DNA from: Gammaproteobacteria bacterium
GTDB taxonomy: Bacteria > Pseudomonadota > Gammaproteobacteria > Pseudomonadales > Cellvibrionaceae
Assembly (NCBI GenBank): GCA_004173475.1
Contig: SEBU01000007.1
Location: 124,001-188,000 of the forward strand
Direction of reading: 5' to 3'
DNA length: 64,000 nt
Shown: piece by piece, positions 1 through 9,106 of the stretch
How positions within the stretch are numbered: the stretch's first letter is position 1
How the letters are laid out: every line of letters begins with the position of its first letter
Position numbers and translations under genes: made by a program
The notes under the pieces: model-generated
What the model was told of the DNA's origin: nothing
What the model saw: the letters and a program-made list of their open reading frames with translations, nothing else
The model's database searches: none

Positions 1-2
1 CC

Positions 3-3000
3 ACTATGCGCGGAATTCAGCTTGCAGTAAAAGCCGGAGCAACTCTAATGAATATAAAGAGTGATAGTTCGGGTGATAATTTTGAGTCGTCTTTGCTGCA
101 AATGGGCATTGGGCACAGTGCACCCTCAGTATTTGTTAAGCAAGAGTACGACATATTCGGTCGTAAGCTAGTTGGCTGGAAATACACGGGTACGGACGCT
201 GCCAATGCCGCGTTCCAAATTTTTATAGGAAATATCAGTAGTTACAGCGCTAGCGATTATCGATCCAACAGCTATATCTACAGAGCAAATAATGGGATCA
301 ATAATTTTTTTAGTAACTTCGATAGTAGCGAAAATCAACTTATTTCTCAAATTAACATTGAGGACAATCCGCAACAATATAGTGTCAATGTCTCTGGTGC
401 CACAGGTATGACTCTAGTAGGCACTCCAACATTGTCGGGAGTGGATGCGAGTAAATTTACCTACGTAAGTGCAAGCAAACCATCTGATGATATTTTTAAA
501 TTTAACGTGCGTGAAAATTCGAATTTGGCTAACGGAACTTACAATTTTACTGTTGCATTTTCGTATACAAAAAGCTCAAGCACATATTCTGCCTCTTCAA
601 ACATTGCGCTAACAATTGCTCCAAGCCGAGTGGATTTTAATTGCAATGGAGTGAATTACAGTCAGATTACCTTGGCTGATGCATTAAGCAAGTTGCAAAC
701 TTGTTTTAACGTTACAGTAAATGCTAATTCAGATTTTATGAATTTTCTTGATAGGAACAAATCATTTAATCCGGATGTTGTTTTCTATAAAAGTATTTCA
801 CCGATTCCGACATTGGAAGAGTACGGATGGGATTTTGTATCCTATGTAAGAGACCACCTATATCGCAACACTAATACAAGTGTAAGAGCAAGTTATACCG
901 CCCCCTCCAAGTTAGTTAAAGGCCCCAATTATCTTTTTAATGTTTATATTGAAGATACTGTAAATACCTCAAACAGTAATGTTGTTTCTTCAGCCTATAT
1001 AATAAAAAATGAGAGTATGCGTTTAGTGGCAGGGGGTGGATATGTACCTGAGGGCGTACCTGTTGTACCTGCTACTGACACAGCTGGTGTAGTTAAAGTA
1101 TCTGGTTCTCCTGTAAATGTATCAGGAGCAGCATTTAACAACGAAGTATTTACAGACAAAAATTTGGTTTCAATTGCCAATAACGATGTAATTCGTACAC
1201 CTTCAACAGTAGACCCAGTAAGTACAGTAACTGGCAATATGTACCATGACGAAACTGATATTGTTATTGAGGGCAAAGGTCTGCCTTACGCCTTCACTCG
1301 TACCTACAATGCAAATGACACGTCTACTGATGGACCAGGGTCGAGCAATACGAGCTATCTACCATTGAGTCAAGGTTGGACTCATTCGTACAATATGAAA
1401 CTGGTCAGTAACGATTACGGTCGCTATCCGAACTACGATTCAACGCTCGCTCCTGAAAACACAAATGCAAAAACCTCTTCAATAACCTATGTGGATGAAC
1501 GTGGCGGCGAAGCAAATTATTTGCTGGATGACAGTATCACTACTTCACAGCCCATCTCACCTAGAGCCGGTTTTGATAAATTACTATTAAACACTCCGTC
1601 CACAGGGCTGCATCAAGTAACTTATAACAATGGTTCGATATATACTTTTGATAGCCAAGGAGTAAATATTCGTGTACCGGGCACAGTTGCGCGCTTGTCA
1701 AAAATTCAAGACGCATACGGCAACCAATTAATTTTTACCTACACCAACAATAAACTCACAGCTATCACTGACAATATGTCTTTGGTTGGGCGTAGCGGTT
1801 TAACTTTGAGTTATTACACGACAGGTAACGATATTGGTCGTTTGCAATACATTACTGATTGGTCTGGGCGGAGATGGGAATATCTATATACAAATTCACA
1901 ATTGACGAAAGTAGTGAATCCTTTAGGTAATGCGATGACATATACCTATGTTTCTGGAACACATTTGTTAAAAGATATTATTCATCCAGAAGATCGTAAT
2001 GGTAAACAAAAAACCATGACCTTTAGTTACTACGAAAATGGTCAGGCTTATAGTTATGTGGATAAAAATGGAAGCAAAGAATCGCTTATTTACGATTTGT
2101 TTCGTCGTAAAACGTCTATCACTAACCCTTTGGGTTTTATCACAGAACACAGTTATGACAGCAATGGTGCTCTATTAAAGTTAGTAAACCCTGATAATGG
2201 GATTCACCTTTTTGAAAACAATGCCGATGGTCTTCGTTACATTAAATACAATGCGTTAGGTCAACGTACACGTTATTCATACAACACCTCTCGTTCGTTA
2301 GCCGGTGTAGCATCTAATACTAATGGTCAGGTAACACGTGAAGAGGATGCGCTGGGTAATACGACGGACTATGATTACGGTGTTTATGGACAAATTACTA
2401 CAGTCAAAAATAAAAACGGAAAGTATTTCACTAATTCATATTACGCAACTACAAATGCTTCATCTGGAGCATTAGCCGGAAAATTACAAAAAACTACTGC
2501 AGCACAAGCGACGGTTAATGGAGTTGTTTATACGAATGTTCAATTAGCTGAATTTAAGTATTATCCAGACGGCACTCTTAAACAAAAAATTGAATACATA
2601 GACCCTGCACAATCTTCTAAATTTCGCGTAACTGATTACTCCTATAATTATGCTAACGATGGATCGTACTCTTCCGCTATTAAAGTAACAGCTAGTGGTG
2701 TGCAGATTACTTCTCAACTTGTTTACGACAAACTATGGCGATTAAAAACATCAACGGTTTCGCGTCGCACTAGTTTTATAGATGCTACGCAGCTCAGTTT
2801 AGTCACATCTTATGATTACGATAACTTGGGTCGATTGACTACTACAACAGATCCCGTGGGCAATATTGCCGAAACTATTTACGATAAAAATGGGCAAGTT
2901 AAAAAAGCTCTTGTGCGATATAAACTATTATCCTCAGGCAATTCACCCATTAAACCGCAATGTTATACGGACTCGGCATTTACTGGTTATCACACGTGCG

Positions 3001-5747
3001 TGCTTGTCGACAATACATACGATGCAGCAGACCGTTTAATCAAATCTAGCAATGTCATGGGTGCAGCTACTCGGTATGAATATGATGCAATGGGTCAAGT
3101 TAAAAAAGTAACTAATGATCTAGGCAATAGTTTGTATTATGAGTATGACGCTGCGGGTCGTCGTACCAAAGTTACTGACGAAAAAGGTTATTCGATAAAA
3201 ACTAAATATGATTTGGCAGGAAATGTAGTTGAAGTTACCGATCCCAATAATCAAAGTGTGAAAAATACTTACGATATCTTGGGTCGACCTTTAACAATCA
3301 CTTCTCCGGAAGGAAGGGTTACCAAGTTTGAAAGTTACGATGCTAATGGCAATCTAACACGTATGGTAGATGCAAATGCTATGGCTGGTTTGCAACCTAG
3401 AAATAGTCAAGGCGCGAGTTTATTTAATCAGTATGATGAATTTGATCGCGTGGTATTTTCTCAAAATGCTAAAAATGAAGCGACTAGATATACTTTTGAT
3501 TTGCTAGGTAATCGCACTGGTGTTGTTGACGCTTTGAATCAAACTACTAAATTCAATTACAACGACCTGGGTTTGCTTACAAGTATCGTTGACCCAATTA
3601 TTGAAAGCCCTAGTGATAAAATTGTTTCTTTTGAATATGACGAGTTAGGTAATCGTCTGCTGTATACCGATAGATTGGGACGTCAAACTCGCAGTACATA
3701 CGACAAACTCAATCGATTAGTTAAAGTAGATTATTTATCTGATTTTAAAACAGCTTCAATTGCCTATGACCAATATGGCGATAAGGTTTCAACCAATATA
3801 GGTGGTCAAGTTTATTCTTATGCTTACGATGCAGCCCATCGGTTGTTGGGTAAAACAGATGCACGCAAAAATCTTACTATGAGCTGGGCATACGATAAGG
3901 TTGGCAATCTGATTAAGAAAACTAATTATCAAGGCGAGGTCCAGAGTTACACGTACGATAAAAGTAATCGCCTTGTGTCTATGTCTGCCGGTAATCCCGT
4001 TTATATTCAGGCATCCTATCATTACGATCCTGCAGGAAGGTTGCTAAGCAGAATATTATCGAGCGGTGCTTCAACTATCTACAATTATTCCAATGATGGC
4101 TTTTTAACGTCAATGAAACAAATAAGTGCTGATGGAACACAAGTGGATTTGCGTGCATACGAATACGATAATGTAGGCAATATTAAGAAGCTGACAATTA
4201 ATGGAACTGAAGTCATTAATTATGGATACGACGCAGCTTATCGGTTGCTGTTAGCTGATTCAAATATCAATACACATGATTTAAGTTACACCTATGATGC
4301 AGTAGGTAATCGCAAAACAAAAACGGTTAATGGCGTGACCCAAGCTTATATATACAACAACGTCGGCAATCGTCTGAATGAAATTCGTCAAGGAACTACT
4401 ACTGGCTCGTTAACTTACAGCTTTGGTTATGATGACAATGGCAGCATGGTTAGTAAAAGAAATGCGTCAGGTCAGGAATTGCTTCGCTTGGCCTATGATC
4501 AACGTGGCCTCGCAAGTTCTGTTTCGGAAATCACCAAAGGTAATACCGCGTTTACTTACGATGCAAATGCTTACCGTATTAGCAAACAAAACAGTGCTGA
4601 AACTAAAAATTATTATTTAGACGGCGAGCATTTGGAATCTATCTACAACCAAAAAGATGAGTTACAAGTAACCTATTTAAGAGGTGCGGTGATTGATGAA
4701 ATTATTAACGGTTTTGAGAAAAATGTTAATGGTGTAATGGAGAACCGTACCTTCCATCACGATCAAGTTAATTCTGTGGTGGCCGTTACGGATCACAATG
4801 GTAAAACGGCTCAAACACAAAGCTATGGTCCGTTCGGTGAATCATTTGGTTCGACAGGCACTAGTAAAAACTCTATGCAATTTACGGGGCGTGAGCAAGA
4901 TGCAGAGACTGGTCTCTATTATTATCGCGCGCGTTATTACGATCCGGAGCTGGGACGCTTCATTTCTGAAGATCCGATTGGATTTGATGGTGGGGTTAAT
5001 TTTTATGCATATGTCAATAACAATCCACTCAATGGCAGGGATCCTACGGGAAATGTCGTAGAGACAGCTTGGGATGTTTTCAACGTTGGCCTTGGTGCGT
5101 ATTCTCTTCAGGATAACATTCGTAATGGAAGTTACGGTTGGGCAGCATTGGATGCAGTTGGTCTCGCTTACGATGGTATTGCAACAATGGTTCCGTTCCT
5201 TCCTGCAGGAGCTTCAGCTGGATTTCAAGCCCTTCGTGCAGGTAATAGCGTCGTAGATTCGGCGCACATTGGCATGGACGTAGCTTCTGCAGCCAATGCT
5301 GCAAACTCTGCTGCAAAAGGTTCTACAGCAGTAATTAACACCGGATTTGATGCGGCTCGAGAAGGAACACGTATTCATGGCGAAGTAGGAGACGCTTTAA
5401 ATCTTAGTGACCTTTCTACAAATGCATTCAAAGGCTCTAATGGCGCTAAAGGAATACAGCCAGATTTATACTGGGAGGGTTCAGGCCTATGGCTGGATCT
5501 TACCACAGCGGGTCAATGGACTAATCATGTTAATAAATATGAGTCCAGCTTCGGTACAGGTATTCCACTAATATATGAACGTGGAATGGGGCTTACTAAT
5601 ACTAGCTCCATGCCAAGTTTTATGGGAGCTACAACTTTTACTGGACAAGCATTATTTGGGAGTGAATCGTCGGCAGCCAATGGAGGGTTTGTTCTTTATC
5701 CGAACAAACTAAATAACAACATGGCAAATGCGGTTTATCAGAAGTAA
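3..5747 (+). CDS. Rhs/YD-repeat polymorphic toxin protein, 5' end outside the window
   Basis: Residues are counted from the first ATG at 6, but the frame is open to the window edge and no signal peptide or ribosome site is seen, so the true start lies upstream. A DUF6531-like entry region is near residues 400-470, followed by many YD/RHS repeats (YDxxG patterns) to about 1560. The RHS core follows (HHDQVNSVVAVTD near 1583, GLYYYRARYYDP near 1636, NPLNGRDPTG near 1672). In this family the repeats build a shell that encloses the C-terminal toxin, which is cut off near the DPxG motif. The variable tail (about 1682-1913) has AREGTRIHGEVGDAL, then QPDLYW (D1820) and WLDLTT (D1831). This spacing recalls restriction-endonuclease-fold toxins (PDx..DLKT), but the usual Lys is Thr. 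Toxin class is inference. The gene after it is the expected immunity position. Confidence 0.9.
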   Translation, partial: TMRGIQLAVKAGATLMNIKSDSSGDNFESSLLQMGIGHSAPSVFVKQEYDIFGRKLVGWKYTGTDAANAAFQIFIGNISSYSASDYRSNSYIYRANNGINNFFSNFDSSENQLISQINIEDNPQQYSVNVSGATGMTLVGTPTLSGVDASKFTYVSASKPSDDIFKFNVRENSNLANGTYNFTVAFSYTKSSSTYSASSNIALTIAPSRVDFNCNGVNYSQITLADALSKLQTCFNVTVNANSDFMNFLDRNKSFNPDVVFYKSISPIPTLEEYGWDFVSYVRDHLYRNTNTSVRASYTAPSKLVKGPNYLFNVYIEDTVNTSNSNVVSSAYIIKNESMRLVAGGGYVPEGVPVVPATDTAGVVKVSGSPVNVSGAAFNNEVFTDKNLVSIANNDVIRTPSTVDPVSTVTGNMYHDETDIVIEGKGLPYAFTRTYNANDTSTDGPGSSNTSYLPLSQGWTHSYNMKLVSNDYGRYPNYDSTLAPENTNAKTSSITYVDERGGEANYLLDDSITTSQPISPRAGFDKLLLNTPSTGLHQVTYNNGSIYTFDSQGVNIRVPGTVARLSKIQDAYGNQLIFTYTNNKLTAITDNMSLVGRSGLTLSYYTTGNDIGRLQYITDWSGRRWEYLYTNSQLTKVVNPLGNAMTYTYVSGTHLLKDIIHPEDRNGKQKTMTFSYYENGQAYSYVDKNGSKESLIYDLFRRKTSITNPLGFITEHSYDSNGALLKLVNPDNGIHLFENNADGLRYIKYNALGQRTRYSYNTSRSLAGVASNTNGQVTREEDALGNTTDYDYGVYGQITTVKNKNGKYFTNSYYATTNASSGALAGKLQKTTAAQATVNGVVYTNVQLAEFKYYPDGTLKQKIEYIDPAQSSKFRVTDYSYNYANDGSYSSAIKVTASGVQITSQLVYDKLWRLKTSTVSRRTSFIDATQLSLVTSYDYDNLGRLTTTTDPVGNIAETIYDKNGQVKKALVRYKLLSSGNSPIKPQCYTDSAFTGYHTCVLVDNTYDAADRLIKSSNVMGAATRYEYDAMGQVKKVTNDLGNSLYYEYDAAGRRTKVTDEKGYSIKTKYDLAGNVVEVTDPNNQSVKNTYDILGRPLTITSPEGRVTKFESYDANGNLTRMVDANAMAGLQPRNSQGASLFNQYDEFDRVVFSQNAKNEATRYTFDLLGNRTGVVDALNQTTKFNYNDLGLLTSIVDPIIESPSDKIVSFEYDELGNRLLYTDRLGRQTRSTYDKLNRLVKVDYLSDFKTASIAYDQYGDKVSTNIGGQVYSYAYDAAHRLLGKTDARKNLTMSWAYDKVGNLIKKTNYQGEVQSYTYDKSNRLVSMSAGNPVYIQASYHYDPAGRLLSRILSSGASTIYNYSNDGFLTSMKQISADGTQVDLRAYEYDNVGNIKKLTINGTEVINYGYDAAYRLLLADSNINTHDLSYTYDAVGNRKTKTVNGVTQAYIYNNVGNRLNEIRQGTTTGSLTYSFGYDDNGSMVSKRNASGQELLRLAYDQRGLASSVSEITKGNTAFTYDANAYRISKQNSAETKNYYLDGEHLESIYNQKDELQVTYLRGAVIDEIINGFEKNVNGVMENRTFHHDQVNSVVAVTDHNGKTAQTQSYGPFGESFGSTGTSKNSMQFTGREQDAETGLYYYRARYYDPELGRFISEDPIGFDGGVNFYAYVNNNPLNGRDPTGNVVETAWDVFNVGLGAYSLQDNIRNGSYGWAALDAVGLAYDGIATMVPFLPAGASAGFQALRAGNSVVDSAHIGMDVASAANAANSAAKGSTAVINTGFDAAREGTRIHGEVGDALNLSDLSTNAFKGSNGAKGIQPDLYWEGSGLWLDLTTAGQWTNHVNKYESSFGTGIPLIYERGMGLTNTSSMPSFMGATTFTGQALFGSESSAANGGFVLYPNKLNNNMANAVYQK

Positions 5748-5763
5748 TTGAGGTAATTTGAAA

Positions 5764-6234
5764 ATGAGTTATCACATACAAATATTGCGAAAAAGAAATG
5801 GCAAATTAGATTCAATTTTAAAATCAGAAATTGAAAAATTAGTTAAACAAATGCCAAATTTTAGAATAGAGTCCCCTTCGTTAAGTTCTGCTGAGTTGGA
5901 CCTGATAATGTTGAAAAATGGAGTAGATAAATATCGTCTTACTTTGCAAAATGGTCAATTGTGGGCTAAAAATCCAGATGAAGTTTTAATCCAGGCTATG
6001 ATAGATATGTCCAAATATCTCGGCGCTAGAGTAAGGGGAGACAACTTGGAGACGTACGAATCATTGGGTGTTACTTATATTCATGCAGATGATAATTTGG
6101 AGTTTCATAGTGGTCAGAAAACCTCTGATTTTTATTTGAAACGACACAAACGGATTAAATCTTTTTGGTGGTTTGTAAGATTTTTTTTAGTTCTCATGTT
6201 TCTATTATCCGTATTTATTTCTTATAACAAATAA
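5764..6234 (+). CDS. candidate immunity protein for the Rhs toxin, C-terminal membrane anchor
   Basis: I do not recognise the family. The 156-residue protein starts 16 bases after the Rhs stop. The ATG at 5764 is preferred over the in-frame TTG at 5758 because GAGG at 5750-5753 is correctly spaced for it. The body is charged and soluble. A single hydrophobic segment with Trp/Phe clusters (FWWFVRFFLVLMFLLSVF) occupies the last 25 residues, so it looks like a tail-anchored membrane protein with its bulk in the cytoplasm. Position directly behind an Rhs C-terminal tip is the standard place for the cognate immunity gene, and that is the only basis for the function. It could instead be an unrelated orphan reading frame maintained with the toxin. 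Confidence 0.6.
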   Translation: MSYHIQILRKRNGKLDSILKSEIEKLVKQMPNFRIESPSLSSAELDLIMLKNGVDKYRLTLQNGQLWAKNPDEVLIQAMIDMSKYLGARVRGDNLETYESLGVTYIHADDNLEFHSGQKTSDFYLKRHKRIKSFWWFVRFFLVLMFLLSVFISYNK

Positions 6235-6446
6235 ATTCATATCAACGAGTATAAAAAACCTACTTTTAAATTGTTAGTAAATGCGAGTCGATGAAAAACG
6301 CAGAAGCAATTCAAAATCATCGTGCATCGAGTTATTGATTACGTTAAAAGATTTTGTTGGACATCTAAAGGTAACATGTAGTTATTTTTTGTAGCGCGTT
6401 ATTAAATTTTAAGTGCGAGAAAATAAGCACTTCAAGGGGAATCCAG

Positions 6447-8078
6447 TTGAAAGTAGAAAAAAGCATAATTTATAAAGGATTAATATGTATTGCTTTCAGT
6501 GCGAGCTCATTGTTTGCAAGTTCCGCATTCGCTTTGGACGTCAATACAGTCAAAACCACGGTTAACAATGGTGTGTCCGTATTGCAGTCTACCCAAAGTG
6601 CCACAGACGGCGGTTGGAGTAGCTTGGAAGATCTAGCTTATGTGAATACTGCAGCAGCAATTGAGGCATTACGTGCAGCAAACCAGCGTAACGGTGCTTA
6701 TTATGGTGGTGTTGCATGGTTGGAAAATCACAATGCAAACAATACAGATCTCAACGCAAAAAAAATAAGTGCATTAGTGAGGCATGGTAACAACATAACT
6801 CCAGATCTCGGATTAATGCAGTCTTCTAAACAAGACACTGCCCAAGGCGGTTGGGGGCTTAGCAAAGGCTATTTTAATAGCCCTCTAGAAACCGCTCTGG
6901 TATTGCAAGCTTTGTCTGATGCAAAAGACACAACCAACCAAAATGCTGCTGTCACTTATTTAGTGGCGAACCAGAAAGCAGATGGTGGGTGGTCTGTTGT
7001 AGGTGCTAGCGGTAGCGATTATTGGGTAACAGCAGAAGCAGTAATTGCCCTGGTAAATAACCAAACTCAAACAGGTGTTGCCTCTGCATTAACCCGCGCA
7101 TCCGCTTATTTGGCGAGCGTGCCACCAGCTTCCGTTAACAGCATTGTATTGGCTAAAACGACATTGGCTCTATTTAAACTAAACGGTATAAATTCAGTAG
7201 TGGACTCTTTGGTTTCTTCATTATTAAGCAAGCAAGTTACGTCCGGTAACTGGGGCGATATATTAAGTACAGCAAATGCAATTACGACTTTAGCTTATTG
7301 TGCTGGGCTCAATACATTTAGTGAATCTTCTACAGTCGTAATTGATCAAGAACAATTGCGCACGAATATCAATAGACAACTCGGTTATGCAGCCTACGGC
7401 AAATTGACTTTAGCCGATATTCGCAGCTTGAAGAGTTTGGATTTGCGCTCTTCTAATATAAGTAATCTTAACGGCTTACAAGGAGCTACAGGTTTAACGA
7501 ACATAAAAGTAAATGCTGGCACAAATATATCCGCAATTTCAGGGTTAGGTATTAGTGTTTTTGTCGATAGTGATTCTGACGATATTGCAGAAGCTAGCGA
7601 TAATTGCCCAACGGCGAGTAACGTTAATCAAATTAATATGGATGGGGACGCTTGGGGTGACGCCTGCGATTCAGATATAGACGGCGATAAAATGCCAAAT
7701 ATTTGGGAGCTGCAGTACTCCTTCAATCAAAGCAATGCGAGTGACGCTACTACCGACGCTGATACTGATCAGATGACAAATCTTTCTGAATACTTGGCTG
7801 GTACTAACCCCCGCGTAAATGATACGGACACGGACGGGTTGCTTGATGGTGTGGAAGTAAAATTCGGTTTAAATCCGCTGGATAACACCGACGCTGCCAA
7901 AGACTTCGATCTCGATGGTTTAACAAACGCACAAGAAATTGCACGCAAGACCGACATTAATAATCCTGACACTGATCGTGACAATTTGAGTGACGGTGCT
8001 GAAGTCTTGGCAGGCCGGAATCCTCTACTAAATGAGCCAGCGTTAATCGTGATTATTTCAGGATTATTATTGAATTAG
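6447..8078 (+). CDS. secreted protein with terpene-cyclase-like alpha-alpha repeats, LRR-like segment and TSP3 calcium repeats
   Basis: Start is TTG at 6447, chosen for the AAGGGGA site at 6434-6440 and because it gives a clean signal peptide (hydrophobic core, cut near SAFA-LD, residue 29). Residues about 45-290 hold four units of the prenyltransferase/squalene-cyclase type (DGGWSS, QGGWGL, DGGWSV, SGNWGD), each followed by an Ala-rich helix, suggesting an alpha-alpha barrel. A leucine-rich piece (LKSLDLRSSNISNLNGL) is near 330-350. From about 370 on, Asp-rich thrombospondin-type-3 or EF-hand-like calcium motifs repeat (DSDSDDIAEASDNCP, DTDTDGLLDGVEV, DFDLDGLTNAQEI). A short hydrophobic tail ends the protein. 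No cyclase DxDD motif is visible, so binding or adhesion is more likely than catalysis. Exact role unknown. Confidence 0.8.
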   Translation: MKVEKSIIYKGLICIAFSASSLFASSAFALDVNTVKTTVNNGVSVLQSTQSATDGGWSSLEDLAYVNTAAAIEALRAANQRNGAYYGGVAWLENHNANNTDLNAKKISALVRHGNNITPDLGLMQSSKQDTAQGGWGLSKGYFNSPLETALVLQALSDAKDTTNQNAAVTYLVANQKADGGWSVVGASGSDYWVTAEAVIALVNNQTQTGVASALTRASAYLASVPPASVNSIVLAKTTLALFKLNGINSVVDSLVSSLLSKQVTSGNWGDILSTANAITTLAYCAGLNTFSESSTVVIDQEQLRTNINRQLGYAAYGKLTLADIRSLKSLDLRSSNISNLNGLQGATGLTNIKVNAGTNISAISGLGISVFVDSDSDDIAEASDNCPTASNVNQINMDGDAWGDACDSDIDGDKMPNIWELQYSFNQSNASDATTDADTDQMTNLSEYLAGTNPRVNDTDTDGLLDGVEVKFGLNPLDNTDAAKDFDLDGLTNAQEIARKTDINNPDTDRDNLSDGAEVLAGRNPLLNEPALIVIISGLLLN

Positions 8079-8196
8079 AAAAAATTAATTTTGCGCTATA
8101 ACGAGTAAAAAACGAAATAAACACACTTGGAAACTCCCATGCATCATCGTTGGTCTTCGGAAGGTCATGAGAAACACTACATATGAAGTTAACAAA

Positions 8197-8529
8197 ATGA
8201 AACGAATTATTTGCACATTTATCGGCGCATTATTCCCTTTGGTCGCATTTTCTGCCGATATATCACTTCCGTCGCAAACCATATCAGTAATTCAAACAGG
8301 CTGGGGTGGAGAGGGCTTTTTCATCAAGTTGAATGGTGGCGTACAAGCGCCAGGGTGTAATAGCCAAATGTATTTAGTCCCGAAGTTGAACAATCCGATG
8401 TATAACGATCTTTTGTCCATTTCGCTTTCAGCATTTCATGCCAAAACAAAGTTGAGCTTAAGGGTTAAAGGATGCGAAATGGCTAACGATTTTTCCTTAA
8501 ATGTAATCGCGATCTCATTGTCTGAATAA
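8197..8529 (+). CDS. small secreted protein, paralogue of the next gene
   Basis: Unrecognised family. Start placed at ATG 8197 because the protein then opens with a normal signal peptide (MKRIICTFIGALFPLVAFSA, cut before DIS); the earlier in-frame ATG at 8167 adds ten polar residues. The mature part is about 90 residues with two cysteines, one in APGCNS and one in VKGCEM, probably a disulfide, flanking beta-strand-like segments (LLSISLSAF, KLSLRVKGC). The same plan occurs in the protein starting at 8590, so the two are diverged tandem duplicates. The layout (early Cys, helix with SxALxA pattern, strand ending in GC) is seen in small exported proteins related to OB-fold toxin B subunits, but similarity is too weak to claim it. 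Confidence 0.6.
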   Translation: MKRIICTFIGALFPLVAFSADISLPSQTISVIQTGWGGEGFFIKLNGGVQAPGCNSQMYLVPKLNNPMYNDLLSISLSAFHAKTKLSLRVKGCEMANDFSLNVIAISLSE

Positions 8530-8589
8530 GCCCTAAACAATATATGTAAATTAATATCTTTAAGCTCAGTGTCAAATTCTGGAGAGAAA

Positions 8590-8937
8590 ATGAAAAATTT
8601 AATTGCTGCAGTGATTTTTTCCATTAGTCTTATTAGTTTTCCAGTTTTTTCTGGAGAGTGGCTGGACGTGAATCTAAATCAAATTGAGTTAACGCCTACA
8701 AATGGTGGGAATTACGCGGAGGGCATATGGTTTTCTAGTCCGACTCCGTATGCCACGTCTTTGACATGTGCAAACAATCGATATATCACTATAAAGGACA
8801 CAAAATTAGCTGATCGTACTCTTTCTATTGCGCTATATGCAAAGGCCACATCTGCGAAAATCAGAGTTTATGTAAATGGTTGCGATTCTCAAGGTTATTT
8901 AAATGGCATTCAATCAATGCTAATTACTTCGCAGTGA
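8590..8937 (+). CDS. small secreted protein, paralogue of the preceding gene
   Basis: Start at ATG 8590 with a good GGAGAG site at 8581-8586; this gives a signal peptide MKNLIAAVIFSISLISFPVFS cut before GEW. The mature protein is about 94 residues with a Cys in SLTCANN and a second in VNGCDS, matching the cysteine placement of the upstream protein, and shared patterns LSIALYA / LSISLSA and IRVYVNGC / LSLRVKGC. Identity outside these is low. The two genes are 60 bases apart and on the same strand, so probably co-transcribed. Function unknown; export to the periplasm or outside is the only safe statement. Confidence 0.65.
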   Translation: MKNLIAAVIFSISLISFPVFSGEWLDVNLNQIELTPTNGGNYAEGIWFSSPTPYATSLTCANNRYITIKDTKLADRTLSIALYAKATSAKIRVYVNGCDSQGYLNGIQSMLITSQ

Positions 8938-9049
8938 CCCGCTAATCTTTTGGCTGGTTTGGGCGTTTGAATTGTAAGGTGCGCTAATATTAGCTGTTTG
9001 CAGATCTAGAGGTGCTAGGAGAAACCTGCGGCAATGAAAATGGGTGTAC

Positions 9050-9075
9050 GCGATTTCATATCGCCCAGTTTTTTT
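9050..9075 (+). terminator. weak intrinsic terminator candidate
   Basis: Five-base stem GCGAT (9050-9054) and ATCGC (9060-9064), then a seven-T run at 9069-9075. It lies between the convergent ends of the secreted-protein pair and cheB. The stem is short and four bases separate it from the T run, so the call is tentative. Confidence 0.35.
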
Positions 9076-9106
9076 CTTGCTAAATGTGACGACCTTGCAT
9101 TTAAAC

